Shown here: positions 48,305 to 58,409 of the stretch, piece by piece
Layout: each line of letters opens with the position of its first letter
Numbering within the stretch: position 1 is the stretch's first letter
Assembly: GCF_014118685.1 (NCBI RefSeq)
Contig: NZ_JACFAK010000007.1
Coordinates: 62,001 to 126,000 of the forward strand
Length of the DNA stretch: 64,000 bases
Origin: Flaviflexus huanghaiensis
GTDB lineage: Bacteria; Actinomycetota; Actinomycetes; Actinomycetales; Actinomycetaceae
Direction: 5' to 3'
The notes under the pieces: model-generated
What the model was told of the DNA's origin: nothing
Seen by the model: the letters and a program-made list of their open reading frames with translations, nothing else
Database searches by the model: none
Position numbers and translations under genes: made by a program

Positions 48305-48934
48305 TCAATCAGCCATTTCACCGCTTGAGCGGTGAACCATCGTCCTGCCTTCGAACGCGCGAGAGAGCGTGATCTCATCCGCATACTCCAGGTCACCACC
48401 CACGGGCAGACCGGAGGCTAGCCGCGACACGTTGACGCCCATGGGTGCCAGCGACCGGATGAGGTAGGAGGCTGTTGCTTCCCCCTCGATGTTTGGATCG
48501 GTCGCAATAATGATCTCCTGGACCTTCCCGTCAGCCAGCCGGGTGAAGAGCTGCCGGATCCTCAGATCCTCGGGGCCGACTCCCTCAATGGGATTGATGG
48601 AGCCGCCGAGTACGTGATACTTCCCGCGATATTCGCGCGTCCGCTCGACCGCCACAATGTCCTTGGCCTCCTCGACAACACAGATGACAGAGTCGATGCG
48701 CCGTGCGTCACTGCAGATTCGGCAGATCTCCTGCTCAGTTACGTTGCCGCAAATCTCGCAGAACCGAACCCTGGCTTTCACTGCGCTCATGGCATCGATG
48801 AGCGCCTGGACATCCACCTCCTCGGAGGAAAGGATGTGGAACGCGATCCGCTGAGCGCTTTTTGGGCCAATGCCGGGCAAGCGGCCGAGCTCGTCGATGA
48901 GGTCCTGAACTGCCCCGTCATACACTCCGGCCAC
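48305..48934 (-). CDS. recR: Recombination mediator RecR
   Basis: A 209-residue DNA repair protein working with RecO/RecF at gaps. A helix-hairpin-helix ([18 protein letters not shown], 17-34), a four-cysteine zinc motif (Cys59, 62, 71, 74) and a Toprim domain (about 80-175, [28 protein letters not shown]) are all in place. GTG start shares its first base with the dnaX TAG stop. The dnaX-recR pair is widely conserved, although the usual ebfC between them is missing here. Confidence 0.96.
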   Translation of the reverse strand: MAGVYDGAVQDLIDELGRLPGIGPKSAQRIAFHILSSEEVDVQALIDAMSAVKARVRFCEICGNVTEQEICRICSDARRIDSVICVVEEAKDIVAVERTREYRGKYHVLGGSINPIEGVGPEDLRIRQLFTRLADGKVQEIIIATDPNIEGEATASYLIRSLAPMGVNVSRLASGLPVGGDLEYADEITLSRAFEGRTMVHRSSGEMAD

Positions 48935-51444
48935 TACGACTCCTCTTCCACTTCTTCGATGACGCTACCGCCGAGAACCTCTAGTACGATACTGAGCCCG
49001 ATACCGTGTGCTTCGAGCGCCAACGGGTCGTCCCTCGACACGAGCTCATGTTCGGTCTCAACGTCGATGGTCTCTTCGACAGGCTCTGGGGATCCTCGAT
49101 GGCTAGCGAGCCTCGCGAATGTGTTCGCGCTACTGGTGGACGGAGCGCCCGGAGTTGCCGTACTGGGAGCCTCTCGTGGGGGCGGGGCGGGGAACCTCGG
49201 CATCGTAGCAGGCGGCGCGGCCGGGAAATCTTCCCTCACAATATCCGGCAGGTCGGGAGGCAGTGAATGAGGCCCTAGCCCATACTCGTCCTCATCGTGC
49301 GATGGCTCGACCTGATACGACGACGGATGCGATTCGCGGGACTGCGCCCTCGTGGGCGAGCCACCGAACGGCCCGCTTTCTTCCGGCGACATAGCCGAAC
49401 CGCCACTGCGGGCCGAAGCCCGAGCGATGGCGGCAGCTACGCTACCCTGCCCCTCCGGCTGGCTCGGCGATGAGGCGGATTGCCGTGAGAGATCGGGGAC
49501 CGCCGACAGTGAGCCACCGCGTGACTGGGACGTGGGATGGGCGCTCGGCGCGGACGCCGGACTGCCAACGGCGCGCTCAGGTGATGAGGTAGCAGGTGAG
49601 GCTACCTGTGAGTCAGCCTCCGCATCGTCAGGCTCGCGATCATCGCTTTCACCTGCGGGTTCGTGCGTGCCAGCGACACCGACACGCACCGTCAGGGGCT
49701 TGCCGAGCTTCTCGCTGAAGACGACCTCAAGGCCCACAGCCCGTCCCTCGCCGGTGAACGCGTCCGCGAAGTTCTTCGTCTTGAAGTCGACGTGCACCAC
49801 CCCGCCGACGACAGACACTGCGCCTTCGCGATGCCGAATGAAGTCGGACGTGCCCTTCGGAACTCTCGGATCAGCCATCGCTTCACGCCATAGGCCGCGG
49901 AGCACGGCAAGCATCTCCTTATCCGAGATCTCCGGCTCCTGTGGCGTCACTGGCGGGGTAGGCGGATGAGCCCTCGTACCGTCAGCTTCGGCCGAGCTGG
50001 CGTTCTCCGAACGCGCTTCACCCCGCGTTGAGGAGTGTTCTCCACTGGGAGCCTGGTCCTGCCGGGAGGCTTGTTCTTCGGCCTGGTCCTGAGGCGAGGT
50101 TTCCGCAGGTGTCGGAGATGGCGACTCCTCCCGTGGCGGGACAAGACGTTCGGGGGCCTGCTGAGCCGGTTCGGAGGCGGGTGGTGCGGCCTGGACCGGC
50201 GGCGCCGGCGGACGCTCCTGCTGGTTACTCTCGGGCCGAGGCTCTCGTTTCTTGCCGAAGCTGCGGGCCGCCGCACGAATATCGGCGAGGTCTGCTCCGC
50301 TCGCCGCCGGAGAGCTTGACACAGCAGGTGTAGCGCTATCGGAGGCAAGAAGAAGCCGCGCGCACAAGAGTTCGAGCTGAAGGCGTGGAGAGGTCGCACC
50401 GACCATGTCGGACAGTGCGCTATTCGTGAGGTCCGCACATGCGGTGGCGCGGGCCGCTCCGATCCGTTCGGCCTGTTCCCTCATCCTTCCTAACTGGTCC
50501 TCCGGCACTGTGGAGAGGACATCCTTCGCAGAGTCACCCGCGAGGGCGATGACGACGAGATCACGAAGCCGGTCGAGTAGATCCTCGACGAAGCGGCGCG
50601 GGTCGTGGCCGGATTCGACAACGTCGGCAACGGCGCCGAAGAGTGCCTCACCGTTAACGTCGGCAATCGCGTTAACGGCCGCGTCAAGCAGGGCACCGTC
50701 CGTGTACCCGAGTAAAGAGACCGCGGTCTGGTAGTCGAGAACGCCATCCGTCGCGCCGCCGATGAGTTGGTCGAGGACCGAAAGGCTGTCTCGCACAGAC
50801 CCGGTGCCTGCGCGGACGACGAGAGGGAGCACCCCTGCTCTTACCTCAATGTCCTCCTGAGTTGCGAGATCGGCGAGGTAGTCCTCGAGAATGCCGGGCG
50901 GGACGAGCCGGAAAGGATAGTGGTGTGTGCGGGAGCGGATCGTGCCAATGACCTTGTCCGGCTCCGTCGTCGCGAAGATGAACTTCACGTGCGGGGGCGG
51001 CTCTTCTACGAGCTTGAGAAGCGCGTTGAAACCCTGGTTCGACACCATGTGAGCCTCGTCGATGATGAACACCTTGTAGCGATCACGTAGTGGCGCAAAA
51101 CTAGCGCGCTCACGGAGTTCGCGAGCGTCATCGACACCGCCGTGAGATGCTGCGTCCATCTCGACGACATCGAGGGAGCCGGTCCCACCACGGGATAGTT
51201 CGATACAGGATTCACATTCCCCGCACGGTGTGGCGGTCGGCCCTTCAGCACAGTTGAGACAACGGGCGAGAATCCTCGCCGATGTCGTTTTTCCACACCC
51301 GCGTGGGCCAGAAAAGAGGTAAGCGTGGTTGGTGCGGTCGGCTTCGAGCGCGGCCATGAGCGGAACGGTTACGTGCTCCTGGCCGACAACCTCGTCGAAG
51401 GTCTCTGGCCGATAGCGTCGATACAGTGCAATGCTCACGGGCAC
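48934..51444 (-). CDS. dnaX: DNA polymerase III subunits gamma/tau
   Basis: An 836-residue clamp-loader ATPase. AAA+ domain 1-~240: Walker [13 protein letters not shown], the zinc site [19 protein letters not shown], Walker [14 protein letters not shown]-like RTHHYPFRL region. Domain III ~240-370. A long low-complexity Pro/Ser/Glu linker (~375-510, ~610-760) surrounds a tau-like domain ([20 protein letters not shown], ~520-610). I see no obvious A-run frameshift signal for a separate gamma. The GTG at 51444 or 51438 may start it. The SRP RNA gene lies just upstream on the same strand. Confidence 0.95.
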   Translation of the reverse strand: MPVSIALYRRYRPETFDEVVGQEHVTVPLMAALEADRTNHAYLFSGPRGCGKTTSARILARCLNCAEGPTATPCGECESCIELSRGGTGSLDVVEMDAASHGGVDDARELRERASFAPLRDRYKVFIIDEAHMVSNQGFNALLKLVEEPPPHVKFIFATTEPDKVIGTIRSRTHHYPFRLVPPGILEDYLADLATQEDIEVRAGVLPLVVRAGTGSVRDSLSVLDQLIGGATDGVLDYQTAVSLLGYTDGALLDAAVNAIADVNGEALFGAVADVVESGHDPRRFVEDLLDRLRDLVVIALAGDSAKDVLSTVPEDQLGRMREQAERIGAARATACADLTNSALSDMVGATSPRLQLELLCARLLLASDSATPAVSSSPAASGADLADIRAAARSFGKKREPRPESNQQERPPAPPVQAAPPASEPAQQAPERLVPPREESPSPTPAETSPQDQAEEQASRQDQAPSGEHSSTRGEARSENASSAEADGTRAHPPTPPVTPQEPEISDKEMLAVLRGLWREAMADPRVPKGTSDFIRHREGAVSVVGGVVHVDFKTKNFADAFTGEGRAVGLEVVFSEKLGKPLTVRVGVAGTHEPAGESDDREPDDAEADSQVASPATSSPERAVGSPASAPSAHPTSQSRGGSLSAVPDLSRQSASSPSQPEGQGSVAAAIARASARSGGSAMSPEESGPFGGSPTRAQSRESHPSSYQVEPSHDEDEYGLGPHSLPPDLPDIVREDFPAAPPATMPRFPAPPPREAPSTATPGAPSTSSANTFARLASHRGSPEPVEETIDVETEHELVSRDDPLALEAHGIGLSIVLEVLGGSVIEEVEEES

Positions 51445-51537
51445 AGTCTAGTTCCCCCGCTCGGCTTTATTCGAACGTCGTGCACCGTAGCGGTTCTCTC
51501 GGGGTCATGCGACGTCGCTGTGCGCACGGGATGTAGA

Positions 51538-51625
51538 GGACTCCCCACGCACCCGCCAGAGCCCGCATTGCCTTGCTGCCTTCCGACCCTGGGGCGGTAT
51601 ACGAGGTGGCGTCACGTGGGGAGCC
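51538..51625 (-). ncRNA. ffs: Signal recognition particle 4.5S-type RNA
   Basis: The reverse strand contains the invariant SRP domain IV, GGTCGGAAGGCAGCAAGG, closed by a long rod whose ends pair (GGCTCCCCACGTG with GCGTGGGGAGTCC). This binds Ffh for co-translational targeting. The location upstream of dnaX is usual in actinobacteria. The ends are estimated to a few bases. Confidence 0.93.
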
Positions 51626-52437
51626 GCGTCTAGCCTAGCGCACAACGTGCAGACGAGAAAATGTAGAGACACGGGCTGCCGATGACTCCTGTAGCTATCG
51701 CCGCGTTCCGACACTGCGATCACCCTGACCTGTCGAGCTGAACCACCTCACTCGCAGGCAGTCTTTTCTGAATCTCCATCGCGAGGGCGACGCACTCTCG
51801 ATCCCACGTCGCAGTCTTTCTGAGCCGAGCATTCCTGTCTCTTTAACGAACGTCGCGTTGAATCTCTCACGCCATCTGGGCACACGTCACCACGGGCCGC
51901 CTACCGACAAACGATTCGGGATTCTCCACATTGATATCGTTTTCGAAACTGAAGCCATCGGTCGGACTGGATTCCATGGCTAGCCCCTCATACCGTTTGG
52001 AGGATATGCGGTGGTCACTATTTTTGGTTCAACGATGACAGCCGCATAAGTCTTCGTTGCCGCAGCTGGCTGCACAACAAAGCCTTGAGTTGCATAGCAT
52101 CGCTTCTCGCCAGCTTTGACACTCCTGCGTCATGGGGACCCCAGAGCCTGGTCAGTAGACCGACTCATAAAGTCTCTCCAATCCCCTGACTCTTCCTTGT
52201 GGCCCGACCAGTGACCTGCGTGTGTATTGCGTAAGGGGGCCGGCAGAACCCGGCAGAGAGAATCTCCTCTGCTTGATTTCAGCATCGTGGCTGGCGGCCT
52301 TGCTGTTGTCGTTGCACCTGACTCTGGCTCGAAGCCGAGCTCTGAATGGACGGGCCTTTACGCTCATCCTCCATCCCCTGGCGACACCGGTTCACAGAGG
52401 CTGATCACGCGAGCAAGGTGCCTGGGATACTGAACGC
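51626..52437. other. Gene-poor interval between SRP RNA and SDR gene
   Basis: About 810 bp, visibly less GC-rich than its surroundings, stop-rich in all frames and without a reliable gene. It holds the possible gene relic at 51720-51977. I saw no tRNA, no long inverted or direct repeat and no integrase fragment. Confidence 0.5.
51720..51977 (-). pseudogene. Possible remnant of a small gene
   Basis: ATG 51977 has a good GAGGGG site six bases before it and opens a frame of 36 residues (MESSPTDGFSFENDINVEN...). After TGA and TAA, the same frame continues in a protein-like way (TWDRECVALAMEIQKRLPAS) to a stop at 51720; an overlapping frame also looks protein-like (RFNATFVKETGMLGSERL). That pattern suits a gene broken by substitutions or shifts. 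No family is recognisable. Confidence 0.25.
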
Positions 52438-53127
52438 ATGAAGACTCTTTTCCTCACGGGGGCTAGCCGCGGAGTGGGCGCGGCCCTGGCCGACCGCCTC
52501 GCCGACTCGTGGCGCCTCATTCTCCTTGCTCGCAATGAGGACAGCGCGGCCGAACTGCAGGCGCGGCACCCCCGGGCCTCGATCATCGCCGGCAACCTGT
52601 CCCAGGAGTCGGCCGCGCGGTCGATCACGGAGAGCATCGATACCATGCTCGGGGACGACGGGCTCGATGCGTTCGTCAGCTGCGCCGGCATCGAGGGCGC
52701 GGCGCCCCTAGAGAAGACGACGGATGAGTTCCTCCGACAGGTCTTTTCGGTCAACGTCCTCTCCCCCGTCCTCCTCACCCGCGGTCTCCTACCGCGCCTG
52801 CGGCAGGCGCGCGGCACTGTCGTTTACGTCGGCTCGACGGCCGCCCACCTCGACTTCTCGGGTTGGCTGCCCTATTCGACGAGCAAGGCCGCCCTCGAAA
52901 AGGCGGCCGCTGTGCTCCGATCCGAGGAGCGGGCGATCCGGGTGAGCACCGTGACCCCGGGCCGCATCGACACCGACATGCAGAGGGACATGGCGGAGAA
53001 GGAATTGCGTGAATTCGATCCTTCCACCGCCATGTCCCCCGATTCGGTCGCGTGGGCGATTGAGATGGCGCTCGAAGCACCCTCTGATTTAGCAGTCGAT
53101 AAACTGACGATTACCCCGCACAGTTAA
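52438..53127 (+). CDS. Short-chain dehydrogenase/reductase
   Basis: A 229-residue classical SDR. TGASRGVG (7-14) binds NAD(P); CAGIEGAAPLE, VYVGSTAAH and YSTSK (Tyr-x3-Lys) are the active site; TVTPGRIDTDM follows. The ribosome site before ATG is poor. Its stop abuts the stop of the binding-protein gene on the other strand (53127/53128). Because it faces the acyl-CoA ligase operon, it may act on the same compound, but it is not co-transcribed. Confidence 0.87.
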   Translation: MKTLFLTGASRGVGAALADRLADSWRLILLARNEDSAAELQARHPRASIIAGNLSQESAARSITESIDTMLGDDGLDAFVSCAGIEGAAPLEKTTDEFLRQVFSVNVLSPVLLTRGLLPRLRQARGTVVYVGSTAAHLDFSGWLPYSTSKAALEKAAAVLRSEERAIRVSTVTPGRIDTDMQRDMAEKELREFDPSTAMSPDSVAWAIEMALEAPSDLAVDKLTITPHS

Positions 53128-54096
53128 CTATTCGCCGTCCGGCGCGACGAAGAGTGTCGCGTAGTTCGGCTCCTCCTCGATGACACCGAGCTCGACGGCG
53201 GCCTTGGCGTAGACCTCGACGGACTCGGTATCGAGCCCCGGCTCGAACGTTGCGAAGGAGATGTTCTCCGCGACAGCCTCTTCGAGACCGATCTCCGAAA
53301 CGGCGAGCTCGCGCAGACGGTCCGGGTTCTCGGAGGCGAATTCATTCGCCCTGCTCATCGCCCTCTGGAAGGCGGCAACCGTCTCGGGGTTCTCTTCCGC
53401 GTAGTCGCCTGAGGTGATGTAGTAGCCGAGGGTCGAGTTCGGGAACGCTGACGCGAAGTTCGCGAGCACCGGGCGGTAGCCGTTGTTGTAGGCAATGGTC
53501 TGGAAGGGCTCCACCATCCAGATCGCATCGACATCGCCCCGCTCGAGGGCGGCTGACATGTCCGAGAAGTTCATCGGGACGTACTCGATGCCGGAGCTTT
53601 CGACGCCCAGGTTCTCGAGAGCAACGGGGATCGTGACGTCGCCGAGGTTTTTCGTCGAGTTAACGGCGATCGTCGTCCCCGCCAGGTCCTCGGGACCCTG
53701 GATCTCGGAGTCCTCAAGCACGAACACGCGGGACGAGGTCTCGTCCTCCTCACCGGCGACGCCGCAGCAGTTCGAGACGAACTTGATGTCGAGCCCCTGG
53801 TCGATGGCGGCCAGGTCCGAGACGACGTTCGCGTAGCCGATCGGGCTCTCGCCATTGACGACAGAGGGGATGATCGCGGATCCGGACTCGGCGATCTTCA
53901 CCTTGACGTCCAGGCCCTCCTGCTCGAAGAAGCCCTCCTCGACGCCGAGGTAGAGCGGCGTCGAGTCGACGGTCGTGATGTGGTAGACGGTCATAGGGGT
54001 CAGCCCATCGGCCGTCTCCTTCGTGTCGGAGCCGCACGCCGCGAGGCCCATGAGGCCGGCAATTGCAAACGCAGAGATCTTTCCCAGTGTCTTCAT
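53128..54096 (-). CDS. ABC transporter substrate-binding lipoprotein, NitT/TauT (NMT1-like) type
   Basis: A 322-residue lipoprotein: signal MKTLGKISAFAIAGLMG and lipobox LAAC (Cys21). The mature part is the NMT1/SsuA fold: STPLYLGVEEGFFEQEGLDV, ESPIGYANVVSDLAAIDQG, EDLAGTTIAVNSTKNLG and DVDAIWMVEPFQ. This family binds small organic acids, sulfonates, aromatic acids or vitamin precursors. It is the last gene of the operon, 12 bp behind the ATPase. The ligand is not predictable from sequence alone. Confidence 0.88.
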   Translation of the reverse strand: MKTLGKISAFAIAGLMGLAACGSDTKETADGLTPMTVYHITTVDSTPLYLGVEEGFFEQEGLDVKVKIAESGSAIIPSVVNGESPIGYANVVSDLAAIDQGLDIKFVSNCCGVAGEEDETSSRVFVLEDSEIQGPEDLAGTTIAVNSTKNLGDVTIPVALENLGVESSGIEYVPMNFSDMSAALERGDVDAIWMVEPFQTIAYNNGYRPVLANFASAFPNSTLGYYITSGDYAEENPETVAAFQRAMSRANEFASENPDRLRELAVSEIGLEEAVAENISFATFEPGLDTESVEVYAKAAVELGVIEEEPNYATLFVAPDGE

Positions 54097-54108
54097 GAGT
54101 GTCCTTAT

Positions 54109-54930
54109 TCAGATGATGTATTCAGGGAGCGGGCCCTGATCGGTGGGGGTGACAAGGTTGCGGATCGTGCCGAAGATCTCGGCGCGGTGCTTCGAGAAGG
54201 CGGGCAAGGCTCGGGTCTTGAGCTGGCTTCGCTCCCTCGGCAGGTCGATGTCGATGATCTTCTCGATCCTGCTCGGGGTTTTCGACAGGATCGCGACCCT
54301 GTCGGACAGGTAGACGGCTTCGTCGACATCGTGGGTGACGAAGACGAACGTCGAGTTCATCTGCTCCTTGACCCGCAAGAGCAGATCTTCGAGATCGTTG
54401 CGGGTCTGCGCATCGACCGAGGCAAAGGGCTCGTCGAGGATCATGACCTCCGGCCGGTGGGCGATAGCGCGGGCGATCGCGACGCGCTGCTGCATTCCGC
54501 CCGACAATTGCCACGGATAGCGCTCACCAACGCCAGCAAGGCCGACGTTGTAGAGGCTCGCCTCGACACGCTTGTTGATCTCGGCTCGATCGATGCCGTG
54601 AGCCCTGAGCGGCAGTGCAATGTTCTTCGCCACGCTCATCCACGGGTAGAGGGAGCGAGAGTAGTCCTGGAAGACGAGGGCAATCTCCCGGGGAGGGCCG
54701 TCGATCCTCTTTCCGTCGAGGAGAACCTCCCCACTCGTGGCCTCGAGCAGTCCCGACACCGTGCGCAGGAGAGTCGTCTTGCCGGCGCCCGAGGGGCCAA
54801 CGATCGTAAGGAATTCGCCGTCGTAGACGTCGAGGGTGACGTCGCGTAGCACCTCGGTGCCGCTGTCGCGGCGCCCGCGGGGCGGGTAGGTCTTGTGGAT
54901 ACCGTCGATCCGCAGTCGGACGTCAGTCAT
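54109..54930 (-). CDS. ABC transporter ATP-binding subunit, NitT/TauT type
   Basis: A 273-residue ATPase of the SsuB/TauB family. Walker A GPSGAGKTTLLRT, Q-loop VFQDYSRSLYPWMSV, signature LSGGMQQRVAIARA, Walker B VMILDEPFASVDAQTR and the H-loop FVTHDVDEAVYL are present. The start overlaps the permease stop by four bases. It works with the two adjacent permeases and the lipoprotein. Confidence 0.93.
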   Translation of the reverse strand: MTDVRLRIDGIHKTYPPRGRRDSGTEVLRDVTLDVYDGEFLTIVGPSGAGKTTLLRTVSGLLEATSGEVLLDGKRIDGPPREIALVFQDYSRSLYPWMSVAKNIALPLRAHGIDRAEINKRVEASLYNVGLAGVGERYPWQLSGGMQQRVAIARAIAHRPEVMILDEPFASVDAQTRNDLEDLLLRVKEQMNSTFVFVTHDVDEAVYLSDRVAILSKTPSRIEKIIDIDLPRERSQLKTRALPAFSKHRAEIFGTIRNLVTPTDQGPLPEYII

Positions 54931-55691
54931 AGCGTGTCCCTTCCATGCAGGCCCCGGTCCCAGGCCAGCAGTCGCTGTTCGATGAAGGTGAAGGCGGTCG
55001 TGAGCGCGAAACCCAGCACACCAAGGAGAACGATGACGCCCCAGACCGCGCTCTGGTCGAACGAGTTCGAGGCCGTCACGAGGTAGGCGCCAATTCCCTC
55101 TCGCGATCCCCTCATCTCACTCGTGACGACAAGGATGAGGGAGAGGGGAATGGCGACGGTGATCCCGGCGACCGCACGCGGCAGGACCGCGGGTATGACG
55201 ACGAACGCCTGCTTCGTCCATCCAACAATTCCGAAGCTCTTCGCCGTGTCGTGCGATTCCCGGGGGATCGAGCGGACCCCATCAATAACGTTGAGAAGCA
55301 CAGGGAAGAGCGTGCCGAGGGCGATGATCGTTACCTTCATCTGGTCGCCCAGACCAAAGATGACAATGGCGAAGGGGATGAGTGCAGTGGCGGGGATGGC
55401 TCGGACGAACTCGAGCGTCGGCGTCAGACCGTACCGGACGAAGGGGACCTGGCCGATGAGGAGGCCGAGCGCGAAACCACCGACGATGCCGGCGAGGAGG
55501 CCGACCGCGAGGTTCGCAAGGCTCGACAGCAGATCGGGCCTGCCCTCCCCCATAAACCAGTACTCCCACACGGATTGCAGTACGTCGGGGGCGGCCGGGT
55601 AGTAAAGCTCAGTCGAGTTCGTCGACGTCACCCACCACAGGGCGAGGACAAGGATTGCGCCGAGTAGTCCGAGTGAGACATTCGTTCTCAT
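54927..55691 (-). CDS. ABC transporter permease, NitT/TauT type (first)
   Basis: A 254-residue BPD permease with about six helices. The coupling EAA loop is AKSFGIVGWTKQAFVVIPAVLPRAVAGI (about 160-187). It differs enough from its partner to form a heterodimer; most family importers use one permease gene. It overlaps its neighbours on both sides by four bases. Confidence 0.9.
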   Translation of the reverse strand: MRTNVSLGLLGAILVLALWWVTSTNSTELYYPAAPDVLQSVWEYWFMGEGRPDLLSSLANLAVGLLAGIVGGFALGLLIGQVPFVRYGLTPTLEFVRAIPATALIPFAIVIFGLGDQMKVTIIALGTLFPVLLNVIDGVRSIPRESHDTAKSFGIVGWTKQAFVVIPAVLPRAVAGITVAIPLSLILVVTSEMRGSREGIGAYLVTASNSFDQSAVWGVIVLLGVLGFALTTAFTFIEQRLLAWDRGLHGRDTL

Positions 55692-56476
55692 GCGACCTCA
55701 TTCCGGTACGTCTCGTGCCACGACAGGGCCCGGCGCTGAACGGCGAGGAAGGCTGTGTTGAGGCTGAACCCGACAAGACCGATGACAAGGATGTAGGCGT
55801 ACATGACCGGGAGGTTGCCAGCAGAGTCAGCCGAGCCGAGAGAACTTCCCAGCCCCTCCATGCCCATGAGCAACTCGGCGGTGATGCAGAAGATGAGGGC
55901 CGTGTTGGAGGCGATGCGGACGCCCGTCATGACCTGGGGCAGCATCGACGGGATGATGAGATGGCGCAGGCGCGCGACGTACCCGAGCGAATAGGCGGCG
56001 GCCGTGTCCCGCGCGACGGGATCGATGTTCCTCGTTGCTGAGATGGCTGACATGAGCATCTGGAACAGCGCGGCGTAGGCCGCGATGAACACCTCGGCGC
56101 TCTTGCCCGTGCCCAGGGTGAAAATGACGAGCGGGATCATCGCGATCGAGGGAATCGGCTTGAGGAACTCGATGACGGGTCCGAACAGCGCCGACAGGTG
56201 CTTCGACGAGCCGAGCGCGAGTCCGACCGTCGTGCCGAGGACGACGGCGATGAGCAGGGCTTGGCCCCACGCATAGAGCGTCGCTCCAACTGCAGCCCAG
56301 AGGGAGGCTGAGCCGAGCATGCTCACGAGCTGGGAGAGGATCTGCGTCGGCGCCGGTGCGAACCTTGTCGGGATGTATTCCGCGATCGCCGAGATCTGCC
56401 AGAGGACGAGGAGAAGCAGTGCGGTGGCGAGCGGGAGCCCGATCCGCACTGAGAGCCGGCGATAGTCGAGCATCAT
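55688..56476 (-). CDS. ABC transporter permease, NitT/TauT type (second)
   Basis: A 262-residue, six-helix permease. The EAA loop is AAYSLGYVARLRHLIIPSMLPQVMTGVRI. The frame is open to 56647, but ATG 56476 overlaps the ligase stop as ATGA and begins the membrane protein, so I use it. It should pair with the first permease. Confidence 0.9.
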   Translation of the reverse strand: MMLDYRRLSVRIGLPLATALLLLVLWQISAIAEYIPTRFAPAPTQILSQLVSMLGSASLWAAVGATLYAWGQALLIAVVLGTTVGLALGSSKHLSALFGPVIEFLKPIPSIAMIPLVIFTLGTGKSAEVFIAAYAALFQMLMSAISATRNIDPVARDTAAAYSLGYVARLRHLIIPSMLPQVMTGVRIASNTALIFCITAELLMGMEGLGSSLGSADSAGNLPVMYAYILVIGLVGFSLNTAFLAVQRRALSWHETYRNEVA

Positions 56477-57996
56477 GCGCCACCCCCAAGAAGTGCAGTA
56501 GCCCGCTCCGCGAGCGCATTCTTGTCGACCTTGTTCGTACCGGACAAGGGCATGGCATCGGTGAAGAAGACGCGGCGCGGGTGCGCATACGGCTCCAACC
56601 TCTCGAGCGTCCACTCCTTGAGATCCTGCTCGGAAACCTCCGAGCAAATGACGACGAAGGCGACCGGTTTCGCACCCTTGACCTCATCCGCCACGGGGAC
56701 GACGGCGGCCTCCCGCACATCGGGATGCTCGAGCAGGATCTGTTCGACAACGGCTGGGTGGACGTTTTCTCCGCCGGAGGCAAACATGTCATCCACCCTC
56801 CCGGCGAAGGTGTAAAAGCCCTCCGCGTCGCGCCGGAACAGATCGCCTGTCGGATAGAAGCCCTCCTCATCGACCGGACTGGCGGGCCCGCCCAGGTAGC
56901 GGGAGAAGGAGGCGGGTGAGCTGATCGAGAGGCTGCCGAATGCCTCGGCGGGAGCCTCGCCTGCGTCTGCCCCATCGGTGACGACGATAAGGCCGTTTTC
57001 GTCGAGAAGACGGATCCGCACAGCGGGGTGGGCGACTCCAACGGAGTTCTTCGGAGTCGGACGTCCATCTGGCGGTGCGAAGGCAACCGGGCCTGACTCT
57101 GTTGTCCCGTAACCGATTGATAGAGCCGAGTTCGGGAACGCCGCCTCGATATCGTCGATGAGGTCGTCTGTCAGGGGCGCCGAGCCAAGGCTGTGCTCGG
57201 TGACCGAACTGAGGTCGAGCTCGGCGAGAAGATCCTTCTCGCGCAGCGCGAGCGCCATCATCGGCGGCACTCCTGTCGTCTTCGTGACGCGGTGCTCGGC
57301 GATGGCGCGAAGGAAGCCTCGTGCCTCGAAAGCTGGCTGGAGGACGACGCGGTCGCCATGAAGGAGTGCCGCCTGAACGGTCGCCAGCCCGTTCATGTGG
57401 TAGAGCGGTGCGGCAACGAGGATTGTCCGGCGCCCGCTGTCGGCGGCCCGCTCCCCCTGGTCGAGGATCCACGCGTGCGAACCGTGAGAACGGACGACGC
57501 CCTTTGGCCTGCCGGTCGACCCGGAGGTGTAGAGCACGAGCGCCGGGTCATCCCAACCGACGTCCGCAGCCTCAGGCTGCTCGCGGTCCTCGGAGCCGAG
57601 CACGTCGAGTCGGACTGCCCGTCGCGTCGTCCGATCGTCGCGGTCGACGAGGATGAGACTCGGATCGCTATTGTCGAGGACGTAGTCAAGGACCGGTGCG
57701 GGAAACTTGTGGCTGATCGGGATGATGACGGCACCGGCCCTCATGACCCCGTAGAACGCAGCCAGCCAGTCGATCGAGTTGAGTCCGATGATCGCCACAT
57801 GGTCACCTCGCTCGATCTTGCGAGCGGCGAGATCCGCCTGGACTTCGAAGATGCGGCGCAGGAACTCGCCGTATGTCACCTGGCGACCGTCCGTCTCGGC
57901 GATCGCTAGTGCGTCCGGCTCGACGGTGCTGATGGCGTCGCCGATGTTGACTCCCGCTGTACCGCGCGGAGTGCCGTTGCGTGGATGTCCTGTCAT
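56473..57996 (-). CDS. Acyl-CoA ligase (AMP-forming)
   Basis: A 507-residue class I adenylate-forming enzyme, which turns a carboxylic acid into its CoA ester through an acyl-AMP. P-loop LYTSGSTGRPKG (about 155-166), A5-type GYGTTESGPVAF, A7 YPTGDLFRRDAEG, A8 FAGRVDDMFASGGENV and catalytic Lys in SGTNKVDKNAL are intact. Substrate pocket residues are not diagnostic; aromatic, alicyclic or short branched acids are possible. It stands between an importer and a PaaI thioesterase, all overlapping by ATGA, so the imported molecule is likely an acid that is activated on entry. Confidence 0.9.
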   Translation of the reverse strand: MTGHPRNGTPRGTAGVNIGDAISTVEPDALAIAETDGRQVTYGEFLRRIFEVQADLAARKIERGDHVAIIGLNSIDWLAAFYGVMRAGAVIIPISHKFPAPVLDYVLDNSDPSLILVDRDDRTTRRAVRLDVLGSEDREQPEAADVGWDDPALVLYTSGSTGRPKGVVRSHGSHAWILDQGERAADSGRRTILVAAPLYHMNGLATVQAALLHGDRVVLQPAFEARGFLRAIAEHRVTKTTGVPPMMALALREKDLLAELDLSSVTEHSLGSAPLTDDLIDDIEAAFPNSALSIGYGTTESGPVAFAPPDGRPTPKNSVGVAHPAVRIRLLDENGLIVVTDGADAGEAPAEAFGSLSISSPASFSRYLGGPASPVDEEGFYPTGDLFRRDAEGFYTFAGRVDDMFASGGENVHPAVVEQILLEHPDVREAAVVPVADEVKGAKPVAFVVICSEVSEQDLKEWTLERLEPYAHPRRVFFTDAMPLSGTNKVDKNALAERATALLGGGA

Positions 57997-58409
57997 CGCG
58001 GGACCACCGGAGTGACCGCGGAGGCGGCGAAGGTGCCGCGAGCGATGGCGGCGGTCTTGCCGCCCTTGTTCGACAGTTCCGCCTCGGCGATGGCAACCGT
58101 CCGGCCGGGTTTAACGAGCCTGCCGGTCACGATGATCTTCCCGGGCGTCACCGCCCGAAGGAAGTGAGTCGTGAGGTCGATCGTCGGGGCGGTTCCGCCG
58201 AGAGAGCCAACGAGAGCGAAGCAGGAGGCGACATCGAGAAGTGCGGAGACGATTCCGCCGTGCACAACGGCGTCGCCCGTCGCGTTCGTCCACTCGCGCG
58301 TCGCCTCTGTCTCGAGCGTGATGCTGTCCTTCGTCAGGTCCATCACCGTGAGTCCGAGCCAGCGGTTGTAGGGGCCGGAGTCGATCGCGGCCTGAACTGC
58401 GTCGATCAT
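57993..58409 (-). CDS. PaaI-type hotdog thioesterase
   Basis: A 138-residue hotdog-fold thioesterase. The PaaI catalytic segment is VVHGGIVSALLDVASCFA (about 48-65, with the catalytic Asp) after ATREWTNATGD. Members release CoA from stalled acyl-CoA, often in aromatic degradation. It overlaps the ligase by four bases, so it may guard against CoA trapping by that enzyme. It overlaps the oxidoreductase on the other side as well. Confidence 0.88.
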   Translation of the reverse strand: MIDAVQAAIDSGPYNRWLGLTVMDLTKDSITLETEATREWTNATGDAVVHGGIVSALLDVASCFALVGSLGGTAPTIDLTTHFLRAVTPGKIIVTGRLVKPGRTVAIAEAELSNKGGKTAAIARGTFAASAVTPVVPR

